From assembly GCA_963763135.1 (NCBI GenBank), contig CAVXNJ010000004.1:434001-498000 (forward strand): a DNA stretch of 64,000 nt. Direction: 5' to 3'. Source of the stretch: JANMZO01 sp963763135 (GTDB lineage Bacteria; Actinomycetota; Acidimicrobiia; Acidimicrobiales; JANYDT01). The translations under genes and the position numbers were made by a program. This document shows, in pieces, positions 44,742 to 53,741 of this stretch. Numbering within the stretch: position 1 is the stretch's first letter; every line of letters begins with the position of its first letter. Below the pieces are notes generated by a model. The model saw only the letters and a list, made by a program, of their open reading frames with translations, was not told the origin of the DNA and ran no database searches.

Positions 44742-45054
44742 TTGTCTAGACGGTCGATTCGGCGTTGTTCACCGTCGTGGCTGTTGATTGTCGGCCTGCG
44801 GTGACTCCGTCGTACTCAAAATCTCAGGGGACCTGATACATACCGTCAGCGCGCTGAAGAAGTTCGGTGACCGGCAAGTTGTCGCAAATGTCATTCTGCC
44901 GGCGCCGCCCCTCTCACTGCCGGGCGGGGTAGGTTTGGTCGATGCAGCACTTCTGCTTGCGCTCACCTTTCGTAGGTCTCACCCTTTATCTCGCCCTCTG
45001 TCCCACCGGTGAGGCCAGTATCACCGGACCGGCCAACGGGCCAAAGGTAGACCC
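44742..45054. other. Intergenic region, 313 bp
   Basis: A divergent gap before the LysR-type gene. A 74-codon open frame at 44788-45012 has no similarity, no good ribosome-binding site and a skewed composition; I do not call it. Promoters for both flanking genes must be here. No clear LysR T-N11-A palindrome was found. Confidence 0.5.
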
Positions 45055-45972
45055 GTGGAAGACCTGAGCCTTCGTCGTCTTCGTCAGTTTGTCGCGGTCG
45101 CTGAGCACGGCGCCATCGGTGCCGCGGCGGAGTCCTTGATGATGTCGCCCTCGTCGCTGTCTGTCTCGCTCAAGCAACTGGAACGCAGTATCGGTGTCAC
45201 GCTGTTCGTCCGACGCGCCGGTGAAGGGGTGACGCTTACTCCCGAAGGAGCAGATCTGATTGTTCGGGCGCGGTCGCTTCTCGTCCAGGCGGAAGAGATG
45301 CGGATCTTGGTAAATGGGCATACGGCGGGCGCCCACGCTCCGATCGTTGTCGGCTCGCTTGTCACCGTCGCCCCGCTCGTCCTTCCCCGGCTCGTACGAC
45401 GATTTCGGATGAAACATCGCGATGCGGTGATCGACATTCGCACCGGTTCCCAAAGCGCGTTGCTTGAGTCGATCGTCGACGGATCGCTGCATGCGGTCGT
45501 CACCTATGACCTCGGAATGCATGACCGGATCATCTTCGAGCCGTTGGTCACTGCGTCCCCGTGGGTTGTCCTCCGTTCCGATCACCGCCTCGCCACGCGT
45601 AGCTCCCTTTCAATAGAGGAACTCGTCGGTGAACCCTATGTGGCCATAGATCTGCCGATGAGTCGTGAGTACTTCGCGTCGGTGTTCGTCAGTAAAGGCC
45701 TCGACTACCTTCCGTCATTTCGGGCGACCGAACTCGACATGGTGCGGTCGTTGGTCGGCAACGGGCTGGGCTGGTCGATGGTCAACCTCAAGCCCCCGAC
45801 GTCCGCAGCGATCGATGGTGCCCGAGTGCGTTACGTGCCGCTGAAGACCGATCATCCGCCGTTGCTTCTCGGATTGGCGACGCTGGCGGACAGGCGACAT
45901 CCGGCCTCAGCTTCCGCGTTCATGGAGTTCGTACGCGAGGAACTCATCGGATTATTCGATGAACCTACGTGA
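45055..45972 (+). CDS. LysR-family transcriptional regulator
   Basis: 305 residues, GTG start with AAAGGTAG upstream. N-terminal winged helix: LRRLRQFVAVAEHGAIGAAAESLMMSPSSLSVSLKQLERSIG in outline, then the linker helix and a type-2 periplasmic-binding-like effector domain (IVVGSLVTVAPLVLPRLV). Probably controls the flavin monooxygenase gene 114 bp downstream or a remote target. The ligand is unknown. Confidence 0.9.
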   Translation: MEDLSLRRLRQFVAVAEHGAIGAAAESLMMSPSSLSVSLKQLERSIGVTLFVRRAGEGVTLTPEGADLIVRARSLLVQAEEMRILVNGHTAGAHAPIVVGSLVTVAPLVLPRLVRRFRMKHRDAVIDIRTGSQSALLESIVDGSLHAVVTYDLGMHDRIIFEPLVTASPWVVLRSDHRLATRSSLSIEELVGEPYVAIDLPMSREYFASVFVSKGLDYLPSFRATELDMVRSLVGNGLGWSMVNLKPPTSAAIDGARVRYVPLKTDHPPLLLGLATLADRRHPASASAFMEFVREELIGLFDEPT

Positions 45973-46086
45973 AAAGTTCGGCTTGACCGATGAGGGGGGA
46001 AGCCGAATACTTTCCACGTCACCGCGTCGGGTTCTAGCGCTCGCGCCTCGACCGCCCGGAACAACAACATCGCAAAGGACCCGGAC

Positions 46087-47337
46087 ATGTCAACTGAACA
46101 CGTCGACACTCTCATAATCGGTGGCGGCCAGGCTGGCTTGGCGATGAGCGAGCACCTGAGCAAGCAGGGCGTGCCTCATCTCATTCTCGAACGTCACCGG
46201 ATTGCCGAGCGTTGGCGCTCGGAGCGTTGGGACTCGTTGGTCGCAAATGGACCGGCCTGGCATGACCGGTTTCCGACCCGGGAATTCGATGACATTGGAC
46301 CGGACAGCTTCGCCACCGCCGGTCGGATCGTGAGCTACTTCGAAGGGTTCGCCGAGCAGATCAACGCCCCGATCCGCTGTGGGGTCGAAGTTACCTCGGT
46401 TCACAGGAACGAGGACGGTTCGGGGTTTCGCGTTGAAACACCCGACGGGGTCATCGAAGCGAACAACGTCGTGGCGGCGACCGGACCATTTCAGCGCCCG
46501 ATCATCCCGACGGTGGTGCCGGACGACGCCGGTATAACCCAGCTCCATTCGGCGGCGTACCGCAACCCCGGCCAGTTGCCGGAAGGCGCTGTACTTGTGG
46601 TGGGCGCGGGCTCATCGGGTGCGCAAATCGCGGATGAGCTTCTACGCTCGGGAAAGCGCGTTTACCTGTCGGTTGGCCCGCACGATCGCCCACCGCGCGC
46701 GTACCGCGGCAAGGATTTCGTGTGGTGGTTGGGTGCCCTTGGTCAGTGGAACGCCAAGACCACCGAGCCCGGCAAGGAGCATGTCACGATCTCCGTCAGC
46801 GGAGCACATGGCGGCCACACCGTCGATTTTCGTCGACTGGCCGCTGCGGGAATCACGCTTGTCGGTCGGGCGGACACCTTCGACAACGGCGTGATGCACT
46901 TCGCCTCCGATGTTGCTGCCAACGTCAACGCCGGCGATGCCAACTACCTGTCGGTTCTCGACGCGGCCGACGCATATATCGCAACGGAGGGCCTGGACTT
47001 TCCGGAAGAGCCCGGGGCCCGGATCTTGGACCCCGATCCGGCATGCATGACCGATCCGCTGCTTCAACTGAACCTGGCCGAGGCAGGTGTCACCTCAATA
47101 ATTTGGGCGACGGGCTTCGCGTTGGATTTCGGTTGGCTCAAGCTTGATGCGTTCGACGAAAAGGGTCGCCCGGCGCACGATCGGGGTGTTTCGGAGATTC
47201 CCGGGCTTTATTTCATCGGGCTCGCCTGGTTGTCACGACGTGCGTCGCCGTTCATCTGGGGGGTTTGGCACGATGCCGACTACCTCGCCGGCCATATTGC
47301 TGCGCGTCGCGTCACCCCGGCGGGAGCCGCAACATAG
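46087..47337 (+). CDS. FAD-dependent monooxygenase / putative flavoprotein (CzcO-like)
   Basis: 416 residues. FAD-binding GGGQAGLAMSEHL (residues about 12-24), NADPH-binding GAGSSGAQIADEL (about 170), and a conserved ATGFALDFGWL segment. These are the marks of the class B flavin monooxygenase/CzcO group; the exact FMO or BVMO fingerprints are not complete, so the reaction could be N- or S-oxidation or hydroxylation. Follows the LysR gene in the same direction. Confidence 0.85.
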   Translation: MSTEHVDTLIIGGGQAGLAMSEHLSKQGVPHLILERHRIAERWRSERWDSLVANGPAWHDRFPTREFDDIGPDSFATAGRIVSYFEGFAEQINAPIRCGVEVTSVHRNEDGSGFRVETPDGVIEANNVVAATGPFQRPIIPTVVPDDAGITQLHSAAYRNPGQLPEGAVLVVGAGSSGAQIADELLRSGKRVYLSVGPHDRPPRAYRGKDFVWWLGALGQWNAKTTEPGKEHVTISVSGAHGGHTVDFRRLAAAGITLVGRADTFDNGVMHFASDVAANVNAGDANYLSVLDAADAYIATEGLDFPEEPGARILDPDPACMTDPLLQLNLAEAGVTSIIWATGFALDFGWLKLDAFDEKGRPAHDRGVSEIPGLYFIGLAWLSRRASPFIWGVWHDADYLAGHIAARRVTPAGAAT

Positions 47338-47377
47338 GAAGCGCACATACGGTCTCGCGTGCATCAGCCACTCGGTT

Positions 47378-48655
47378 TCAGCTCGTCGATCGGGTTGTGA
47401 GTGTGACTTTTACCTTGGACTGCGTGCCCGAACGGTCAATGGCCAGGGTTACGGTGTCCCCGACCTTGTGCGCGTGAATCGCCGTGTCCAGGTCAGTGAC
47501 GCTTGCGACGGCTTTGCCGTCAACACCGGTGATGACGTCGCCGACCTGGAGTCCGGCTTTGTCCGCCGCGCCCGACGCAGTGATTTCCGTGATCACGACG
47601 CCCGTGGTCGCCGTGATTCCCCGGTTGCGCAGTACACGCGGTGAGATGGCCGACAACTCATAGGTCGTGGCGCCCAGCGACGGTTTGGTGCCGATCACTC
47701 CACCCTTGGCCTTGATCTCCGCGATTATGGGCTTCACGCGGTCGATCGCGATCGCGAAGCCGAGGTTCTCGGAGTTCGATATCGACGCGGTGTTGATCCC
47801 GATTACGGTGCCGTTGGAGTCGATGAGCGGCCCCCCGGAATTGCCACTGTTGATGGCCGCATCGGTCTGTATGAGGTGCTCGAGGGTGACACCCTCGCTG
47901 TCAGACAGCGTCCGCTCTTTGGCCGAGATGATGCCGTGTGTGACGCTGAGTGTGCCCGAGAGATCGAGCGCGTTCCCGATGGCGAAGACCAGCTCACCTA
48001 TGCGCGTGTTGTTGGACGATCCGAGTTTGGCGACGCTCAGCCCGCTGGCTTTGCGGAGCTGGAGAAGCCCGACATCGTCGTCGGGAGCGGTCCCGACGAC
48101 ATCAGCTGCGAACGTGCGGCCATCGGTCAGCAGCACCTTGAAATCCGACGATCCGCTGATGACATGGTTGTTGGTAAGGACGAGTCCATCGCTGCTGATG
48201 ATCACGCCAGATGCTGCGCCGGAGCCCTGTTGGGTACCGAACGGTGTGTTCTGGGTGACCGAGAAGCTGATCTTCACCACGGTGGGCTCCGCGGCCTCGA
48301 GAAGCTTGAACACGTCGATCACAAACCCGCCGGACGAAGTGATCTGCGCGTTTCCGATTGTTGTCGTGGTGGCGCGACGCGTCGTGGTGGCCGTCGACCC
48401 GGCTATTGCGACGGTGGAAGCGATGGTGGTTCGGTGGCGCATCTGAACGACCACAACACCCAACCCGAGCAGGGTCATACACGCTGCGATTGCCGATACG
48501 CCTTTGGCGGCTCTCGACCGCGCACGACGAGGTGAAGGTTCACCCGGTTCGGACTTCATCGGGCCTCGGGCCACGATCCTAAGTGTTGTTGCTCTCATAA
48601 CCACCTCGGCCCAGTCGTCGAAATCTTGTGAATCGACAAACATGTCGGGCGACAT
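47378..48655 (-). CDS. HtrA/DegP-like membrane-anchored serine protease with PDZ domain
   Basis: Up to 425 residues. A single membrane helix (about 52-72) is followed by a Thr-rich linker, a trypsin-like domain and a C-terminal PDZ domain (AGLQVGDVITGVDGKAV). The triad is visible: His in LTNNHVI, Asp in PDDDVGLLQL, Ser in NSGNSGGPLID. It degrades or refolds damaged proteins outside the cytoplasm, as PepD/HtrA do in mycobacteria. The start could be 48655, 48598 (GAGGTGG just upstream) or 48559; the first would put a longer tail in the cytoplasm. Confidence 0.9.
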   Translation of the reverse strand: MSPDMFVDSQDFDDWAEVVMRATTLRIVARGPMKSEPGEPSPRRARSRAAKGVSAIAACMTLLGLGVVVVQMRHRTTIASTVAIAGSTATTTRRATTTTIGNAQITSSGGFVIDVFKLLEAAEPTVVKISFSVTQNTPFGTQQGSGAASGVIISSDGLVLTNNHVISGSSDFKVLLTDGRTFAADVVGTAPDDDVGLLQLRKASGLSVAKLGSSNNTRIGELVFAIGNALDLSGTLSVTHGIISAKERTLSDSEGVTLEHLIQTDAAINSGNSGGPLIDSNGTVIGINTASISNSENLGFAIAIDRVKPIIAEIKAKGGVIGTKPSLGATTYELSAISPRVLRNRGITATTGVVITEITASGAADKAGLQVGDVITGVDGKAVASVTDLDTAIHAHKVGDTVTLAIDRSGTQSKVKVTLTTRSTS

Positions 48656-48859
48656 GTCCGAATTAATTGGACGTGATGGGTGAGGTCAACGGCCAGAGTC
48701 AAACGTCCTACGGACGCTGACCATCGGGCACAATTACTGAGACGGTTCGGGGGTGTTTGGCGATACAGATCTCAGAAAGACCCTTAGAGCGCCTTATTTA
48801 CGGGGATCTGCTGACAATGTGATGTCGGACCGTTTCTGCTCTTTTGGCATATTGGAGAT

Positions 48860-48878
48860 GGTAAGAGCTTGGTAAGAG
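48860..48878. promoter_or_regulatory. 11-bp-spaced direct repeat upstream of htrA-like gene
   Basis: GGTAAGAG occurs twice, 11 bp apart, on the plus strand (CTCTTACC on the htrA strand), about 205 bp upstream of the protease start. Direct repeats at one-turn spacing are the usual sites of OmpR-family response regulators, and envelope proteases are frequent targets. The rest of the 309-bp gap 48656-48964 is AT-richer than its surroundings and holds no gene. Confidence 0.4.
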
Positions 48879-48964
48879 AATCAATAGAGTGAACTGAGAG
48901 CTTAAGAAATCTTCAAGTTAAGGGTCCTGTCGTCGGCTCGGGGCGAGAGCCGGGCCAAGTCCAG

Positions 48965-50461
48965 TCACCGCATGGTGAACGGGTCGGCCATCGGCGCGTC
49001 AGATGTATTGATCCAAACGGTCTTCGATCGCGAGTAATCGTGGAGTGTTTCGATTCCTGCCTCGCGGCCGTAACCGGTGTCGCCATTCCCGCCGAACGGA
49101 ACCATCGGTGAAATCACCCGATACGTGTTCACGTACACGATGCCGGCTCGAAGCCTCCGGGTTGCTCGCATCGCTCGACCGAGATCCCGGGTGAACACCC
49201 CCGACGCATATGCGTAGACCGAATCATTGGCTGCGGCAATAACCGAATCCTCGTCGTCGAATCGCATCATCGAAAGCACGGGCCCGAACAGTTCCTCGCG
49301 CGCCGCCGTGATGTTGTTGGAGGGGCAGGCGAGCACGGTTGGCTCGTAGTACCAGCCGTTGGCCAACCCACTGGCCAGACCTAGCGGCGAGCGACCACCG
49401 GTGACCAGCGAGGCGCCCTCGTTCAACGAAGCCGCAACAGCGGTCGTCACGTGGCGTAACTGGCCCGGCGTGGCTAGCGGTCCGATCTCGGTGTCTGCGG
49501 CGAGCGGGTCGCCGATCACGATGCGCCGTGCCCGGTCGCGGATGCGCTGCTCCACCTCGTCGGCCACCCGCCCATGAACGTAAACCCTCGTGCCCGCCAC
49601 GCAGCTCTGACCCGTCGCGCCAAAATTCGCTGCGACGATGCCGTTCACCGCACTCTCGAGGTCGGCGTCGTCGAAAACGATGATCGGTGACTTGCCACCG
49701 AGTTCAAGCGTGACCACGGCGAGGTTTTCCGCACTGTTGCGAATGACGTGGCGGGCGGCGTTCGTTCCGCCGGTGAATGCGATCCGGGCCACCAACGGGT
49801 GTCGGGTCAGGGTCGTGCCGCACGGATCGCCTTCGCCGGTTACGACGTTGACGACGCCGGGAGGAAAGCCCACTTCCTCACACAACCGGGCCAACTCGAG
49901 CAGCGAGGCCGGCCCGTGTTCGCTGGCTTTGAGCACCACGGCGTTCCCGCAGGCCAACGCCGGCCCTACCTTCACGGAGGACAGAAACAACTGGTTGTTC
50001 CAGGGGATGACTGCGGCCACCACTCCGATCGGTTCACGGATCGTCATGGCCATCATGTCGACCTTGTCGACCGGGTACGTGTGACCGTGGAACTTGTCGG
50101 CCGCCCCACCGAAATAGTGGAAGTACTCGGCGATGTACCGCGTGACCGAGGCGGTCTCCCGCAGCAGTTTGCCGGTGTCGGTGGTCTCGATCCGCGCCAC
50201 CACATCGGCCTGATCCGCCAGCCGGTCCGCAAGTTTTCGTAGCAGATGGCCGCGTTGGGTCGCGGTCATCGACGCCCAGGGCCCGGTTGTCATCGCCCGG
50301 TGAGCGGCTCGCACGGCCCGATCGACGTCGTTGGCGGACGCGGCCGGAAACGTGGCCCACGCTTCACCGGTCGCCGGGTTGATCGATTCGAGCGTGCGTC
50401 CATCGGAGGCATCGACCCACTCGCCATCGATATGCATACGTAGCTTTGTGAGTTCAGTCAT
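48965..50461 (-). CDS. Aldehyde dehydrogenase
   Basis: 498 residues, NAD(P)+-dependent ALDH superfamily. Catalytic Cys in GQSCVAGTR, general-base Glu in LELGGKSP, Rossmann GGTNAAR, and the proton-relay Asn in PWNNQLF. Normal family length. The AGGTGAAGAA site precedes the ATG. It is the last of a run of minus-strand genes with the luciferase-like oxidoreductase and hydrolase and may oxidise the aldehyde made by them. Confidence 0.92.
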   Translation of the reverse strand: MTELTKLRMHIDGEWVDASDGRTLESINPATGEAWATFPAASANDVDRAVRAAHRAMTTGPWASMTATQRGHLLRKLADRLADQADVVARIETTDTGKLLRETASVTRYIAEYFHYFGGAADKFHGHTYPVDKVDMMAMTIREPIGVVAAVIPWNNQLFLSSVKVGPALACGNAVVLKASEHGPASLLELARLCEEVGFPPGVVNVVTGEGDPCGTTLTRHPLVARIAFTGGTNAARHVIRNSAENLAVVTLELGGKSPIIVFDDADLESAVNGIVAANFGATGQSCVAGTRVYVHGRVADEVEQRIRDRARRIVIGDPLAADTEIGPLATPGQLRHVTTAVAASLNEGASLVTGGRSPLGLASGLANGWYYEPTVLACPSNNITAAREELFGPVLSMMRFDDEDSVIAAANDSVYAYASGVFTRDLGRAMRATRRLRAGIVYVNTYRVISPMVPFGGNGDTGYGREAGIETLHDYSRSKTVWINTSDAPMADPFTMR

Positions 50462-50505
50462 TTCTTCACCTGTTCAGCGGAGGGCGGTGCGAGATCGGGG
50501 GATGG

Positions 50506-51543
50506 TCAGGCGAATGCCGGCATGACGTCGTTGATAAAGCGTTCGAGCGACTGACGCTTGCGGTCGAAGGTCATGCCGGTGTCGATCCACATCGAGTATT
50601 CGTCGTAACCGAGTTTCTCCGCATGCTTCAACCTGGCGATGACCTCATCGGCGGTTCCGACGACCGTGTTCGCTCGGATCACTTCAGGTGAGTACGCCGG
50701 ATTCGCCGCGAGATCGTCGTCGGTCAGTCGCTCGATCAGACCCTGAGTGACGGGCTTCTCGTTCTTGAACCATGCCCCGAAGTAGTTGTAGTAAACGCTG
50801 ATTTCCTTGGCGGCCTGCGCAATGTCGGCCTCGTCGCTCCCCACATAGGTATGGCGCAGCAACATGATCTTGGGTCGTGGCGTTTCGGGGTGGTTGGCAC
50901 ATGCATCGTTGAACCGCTGCATCAGACTCTCGATTTCCTCGTCGCCGAGGGCCAAGGGGGTGACCTGGACGTTGCAGTTGTTGGCAACGGCGAAGTCGTG
51001 GCTGTTGGGATCGCGAGCTGCGATCCACAACGGCGGGTGCGGTTGCTGAAGGGGCTTCGGGGCGGAGGTCGTTGCCGGGAACGACCACGTTTCGCCGTCG
51101 TGGGCGTAGTCACCCGCCCATACGCCTTTGATCGCCGGTACGAGTTCGCGCATTCTCTGCCCGGCGGACATGGCGTCGAGGCCCGGCACCAAACGCTGGT
51201 ATTCGAAGTTGTACGCCCCGCGCGCAATCCCGACGTCGAGCCGACCGCCCGTGATGATGTCGGTCATCGCAGCTTCTCCAGCGAGCTTGATCGGATGCCA
51301 GAACGGGGCGATGACGGTACTCGTGCCGAGCCGAACGTTCGTCGTGCGCCGGGCCAGATCGGCCAGGTTGATGAACGGGTTGGGGGCGATCGTGAAGTCC
51401 ATTCCGTGGTGTTCACCGGTCCAGATAGCGCTCATACCTCCCCGGTCGGCCATCAGACAGAGTTCGATGAACTCGTCGTAGAGGCTCTGGTGGTTCTGAC
51501 TGGAGTCGAGTCGCTCCATATGAACGAAGAGAGAGAATTTCAT
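50506..51543 (-). CDS. LLM-class flavin-dependent oxidoreductase
   Basis: 345 residues of the bacterial-luciferase fold. SAIWTGEHHGMDF, LGTSTVIAPFWHPIKLAGEAAM, GRLDVGIARGAYNFEY and PPLWIAARDPNS are the standard landmarks. Such enzymes are FMN monooxygenases (needing a reductase) or F420-dependent. The conserved short aliphatic motif PFWHPI resembles alkanal monooxygenase-like members. It lies 4 bp after the hydrolase gene in the same operon. Confidence 0.88.
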   Translation of the reverse strand: MKFSLFVHMERLDSSQNHQSLYDEFIELCLMADRGGMSAIWTGEHHGMDFTIAPNPFINLADLARRTTNVRLGTSTVIAPFWHPIKLAGEAAMTDIITGGRLDVGIARGAYNFEYQRLVPGLDAMSAGQRMRELVPAIKGVWAGDYAHDGETWSFPATTSAPKPLQQPHPPLWIAARDPNSHDFAVANNCNVQVTPLALGDEEIESLMQRFNDACANHPETPRPKIMLLRHTYVGSDEADIAQAAKEISVYYNYFGAWFKNEKPVTQGLIERLTDDDLAANPAYSPEVIRANTVVGTADEVIARLKHAEKLGYDEYSMWIDTGMTFDRKRQSLERFINDVMPAFA

Positions 51544-51547
51544 GTCA

Positions 51548-52342
51548 TCAAACCTTTCTGTTTAGCCAGTGTCGTAGTGCGTCGGTGACCTGATCGGGGG
51601 CGGTGAGGTTCACCATGTGTCGATGGTTGGCGACGACGACCGCCTCGCCGTGCGGTGTGATCGAGGCCAGTTCCCGTGCCATCGCCGGGGTTGAGTTCTG
51701 GTCGTGCTCGGCCGTGAGAAACAGCGCTGGACACACGACGCGGGGCCAGTCGTCAGCGTAAACGGCGTCGCCTTCGGCAAAAGCTCCGTAGGCGTTTGCA
51801 TACGCCTGAAGATCGACGGACACGAGCCAGGACTCGACGTCGTGACAGATCGCAGCGGGTTCGCGCTCGTCGCCGAACCAGCGAGACAGCGGTGCGGTCG
51901 GATCCACCCGTCCAGCGGCGATCTCGGCGGCCCGGGCCCGGACGGCGATTGAGGCGGCCGCGTCTCGGCGATGAACCGGGCAGAGCAGGGCCACCCGCTG
52001 CACCCGTTCCGGGGCGCTGACCGCGCAACCCCCGGCGATCAGGGCTCCCATGGAGTGTCCGGCGACGTTGGCCGAATCGAGACCGAGGTCATCAAGCGCC
52101 CCCACGAACCACTCGACAAATGCGGGAAGGTCGGAGCCGGGCCGAATGTGGTCGCTTGAACCGTGCCCAGGCATATCGACAGCGATCACCCGGTGCGTTG
52201 ATGCGAGCGATTCGATCTGCGGGCTCCATGCCTCGAGCCGAAGGCCCACCCCGTGAATGAGCACGACCGGTTCGCCTTCACCGCGCTCGACGTAGGCGGT
52301 GCCGCCTCGCGTCTTAGATCGCGGCGGGATTCGAAGCGTCAT
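51548..52342 (-). CDS. Alpha/beta hydrolase
   Basis: 264 residues. Oxyanion-side HGVGLRLEAW, nucleophile elbow GHSMG (Ser about 96), acid Asp in TAEHDQNS and His in NHRHMVN. Family includes esterases and C-C bond (meta-cleavage product) hydrolases. It overlaps the upstream DUF1185-like gene by 29 bp. Confidence 0.88.
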   Translation of the reverse strand: MTLRIPPRSKTRGGTAYVERGEGEPVVLIHGVGLRLEAWSPQIESLASTHRVIAVDMPGHGSSDHIRPGSDLPAFVEWFVGALDDLGLDSANVAGHSMGALIAGGCAVSAPERVQRVALLCPVHRRDAAASIAVRARAAEIAAGRVDPTAPLSRWFGDEREPAAICHDVESWLVSVDLQAYANAYGAFAEGDAVYADDWPRVVCPALFLTAEHDQNSTPAMARELASITPHGEAVVVANHRHMVNLTAPDQVTDALRHWLNRKV

Positions 52343-52916
52343 GCCCGAGATCCTTCAGGTCCTGATAGCGGTCCCCGATGCGATGGTGCGGTCGGCCGCC
52401 GACGGACGCGCCCAGTGCCACGACGATCTCGTTTGCCGACGGCGCGTCGGGGATGGAGGTCTGGATCGTGAGGTAGTGCGAACGACGTCCTTCGTCGTTT
52501 TTGTCCATCAAGGGAATCATGATCGGAGCGTTGGCCGGACCGCGGGTGTTGGAAAATGCGAGATAGGACTTTGCTCCGACTGCCTCGCGGTAGTGGTTGC
52601 CGAATCGGAGCGTGTGAATCAGGGCGGAGGCGTGTTCGATTTCACCGTCGAGGCCGACAACCGCGGCTTTTCCGTAAGCCTCGACCGCTTCCCCGGAGCC
52701 AACCGTCTCGATGATCATACGGGTCAGAAGTTCGCCGAGAATCGGCGCGATCTCGTGGATTTCCGGCTTCAGGTCCTCGACGAATCCGCGACCCGCCCAT
52801 GGATTGCGCACCACGGCCAGAGCGGAAATCAGACGCAACGGGACGGCCGCCTCCCGACCGCCTTCGATGTAGGTCGTTTCGACATTCAGCCAGGTCTTAC
52901 GTAACTCGATCGGCAT
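52314..52916 (-). CDS. Amino-acid-synthesis family protein (DUF1185-like)
   Basis: 200 residues from the ATG at 52916, preceded by AAGGAGAAGG. Conserved pattern: VVRNPWAGRGFVEDLKP, GSGEAVEAYGKAAVVGLDGEIEH, and GAPANAPIMIP-like GPANAPIMIPLMDK. Family members occur with LLM oxidoreductases, hydrolases and ALDHs in catabolic operons; the biochemical role is not known. It is the first gene of this minus operon and faces the GntR gene across an operator-like palindrome. Confidence 0.8.
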   Translation of the reverse strand: MPIELRKTWLNVETTYIEGGREAAVPLRLISALAVVRNPWAGRGFVEDLKPEIHEIAPILGELLTRMIIETVGSGEAVEAYGKAAVVGLDGEIEHASALIHTLRFGNHYREAVGAKSYLAFSNTRGPANAPIMIPLMDKNDEGRRSHYLTIQTSIPDAPSANEIVVALGASVGGRPHHRIGDRYQDLKDLGHDASNPAAI

Positions 52917-52948
52917 GGCCTTCTCCTTGCGGGTGGAATATCGTATGA

Positions 52949-52958
52949 TGGTATACCA
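52949..52958. promoter_or_regulatory. GntR/FCD-type operator candidate
   Basis: TGGTATACCA is a perfect 10-bp palindrome of the TNGTNNACNA class bound by FadR/VanR-type GntR regulators. It lies in the 81-bp gap between the DUF1185-like operon and the divergent GntR gene. A second palindrome, CGTTGCAACG, is at 52969-52978. Confidence 0.7.
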
Positions 52959-52997
52959 AGTTTCAAAACGTTGCAACGACGCAGAAAAGGCTCGCCG

Positions 52998-53723
52998 ATG
53001 GACAAGGATGGATCGATGACAACTCGCGAGACCGCGATCGAATCACTGCGCATTGACAGCCCGCCTGTCACGCTTCGCGAGATGGCGCTGACTCGCATCC
53101 GCGACGCAATCGTCGCTGGCACGTTTGAACCTGGAGCGCGCCTGGTCGAACGGACCCTGTGTGACCAGTTGGGTGTTTCCCGCTCGGTCATCCGCGAAGT
53201 TATCAGGCACCTTGAGACTGAGGGTCTGATCGAGATGTCTCGCCAAGGGCCGGTGGTCGCGGGGCTCGATTGGAACGACGCCCGACAAATTTACGACATC
53301 CGGGCGCTCCTCGAATCGGCCGCCGTGGCCGACTGCGCCGCGAAAGCCGATGCGGCGACCAAGGCACGACTCGCGGCGATTCTCGACGACCTCGATCGCA
53401 ACGCAGCGCGGCACGATCCGCCGACGATGCTCGACGCCACTACCGAGTTTTATGCCGTCATCTTCAGCACAAGCGGTCACGACATCGCGTGGGAGATCGT
53501 TGCCCGACTCAACAGTCGGATCTCTCGACTGCGGGTCATGACCCTCGGCTCGGTCAACCGGACGGTCTCCGGTCCCGCTCGACTCCGGGCGATCTTCAAG
53601 GCGATCAAACGGAACGACCCGGAGGCCGCGGCTGCGGCGTGTCGGCAGCACATCGCCGAGGCCGCCAAGATTGCGGAGTCGGTCCTGACCCGGCCATCGA
53701 CCGAGTCGACCGACGACAACTGA
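52998..53723 (+). CDS. GntR-family (FCD/FadR-type) regulator
   Basis: 241 residues from the ATG at 52998 (AAAAGG upstream); a TTG at 52971 is in frame but inside the second palindrome. Winged helix: REMALTRIRDAIVAGTFEPGARLVERTLCDQLGVSRSVIREVIRHLE in outline. The C-terminal FCD domain has the metal-type residues (DIRALLESAAV, FYAVIFSTSGH, HIAEAAK). Divergent to, and almost certainly regulator of, the operon 52916-48965, with a small ligand that is a pathway acid or acyl-CoA. Confidence 0.9.
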   Translation: MDKDGSMTTRETAIESLRIDSPPVTLREMALTRIRDAIVAGTFEPGARLVERTLCDQLGVSRSVIREVIRHLETEGLIEMSRQGPVVAGLDWNDARQIYDIRALLESAAVADCAAKADAATKARLAAILDDLDRNAARHDPPTMLDATTEFYAVIFSTSGHDIAWEIVARLNSRISRLRVMTLGSVNRTVSGPARLRAIFKAIKRNDPEAAAAACRQHIAEAAKIAESVLTRPSTESTDDN

Positions 53724-53741
53724 ACCCGTAGGCCGGGTTCA
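53721..53741. terminator. Bidirectional hairpin containing both stop codons
   Basis: TGAACCCG-TAGGC-CGGGTTCA forms a perfect 8-bp stem. Its left arm begins with the GntR stop codon and its right arm contains the stop codon of the convergent kinase. A compact shared terminator is likely. Confidence 0.6.

Noticed and set aside
44788..45012. 74-codon ORF upstream of the LysR gene
   Set aside because: No similarity, no convincing ribosome-binding site, abnormal composition.
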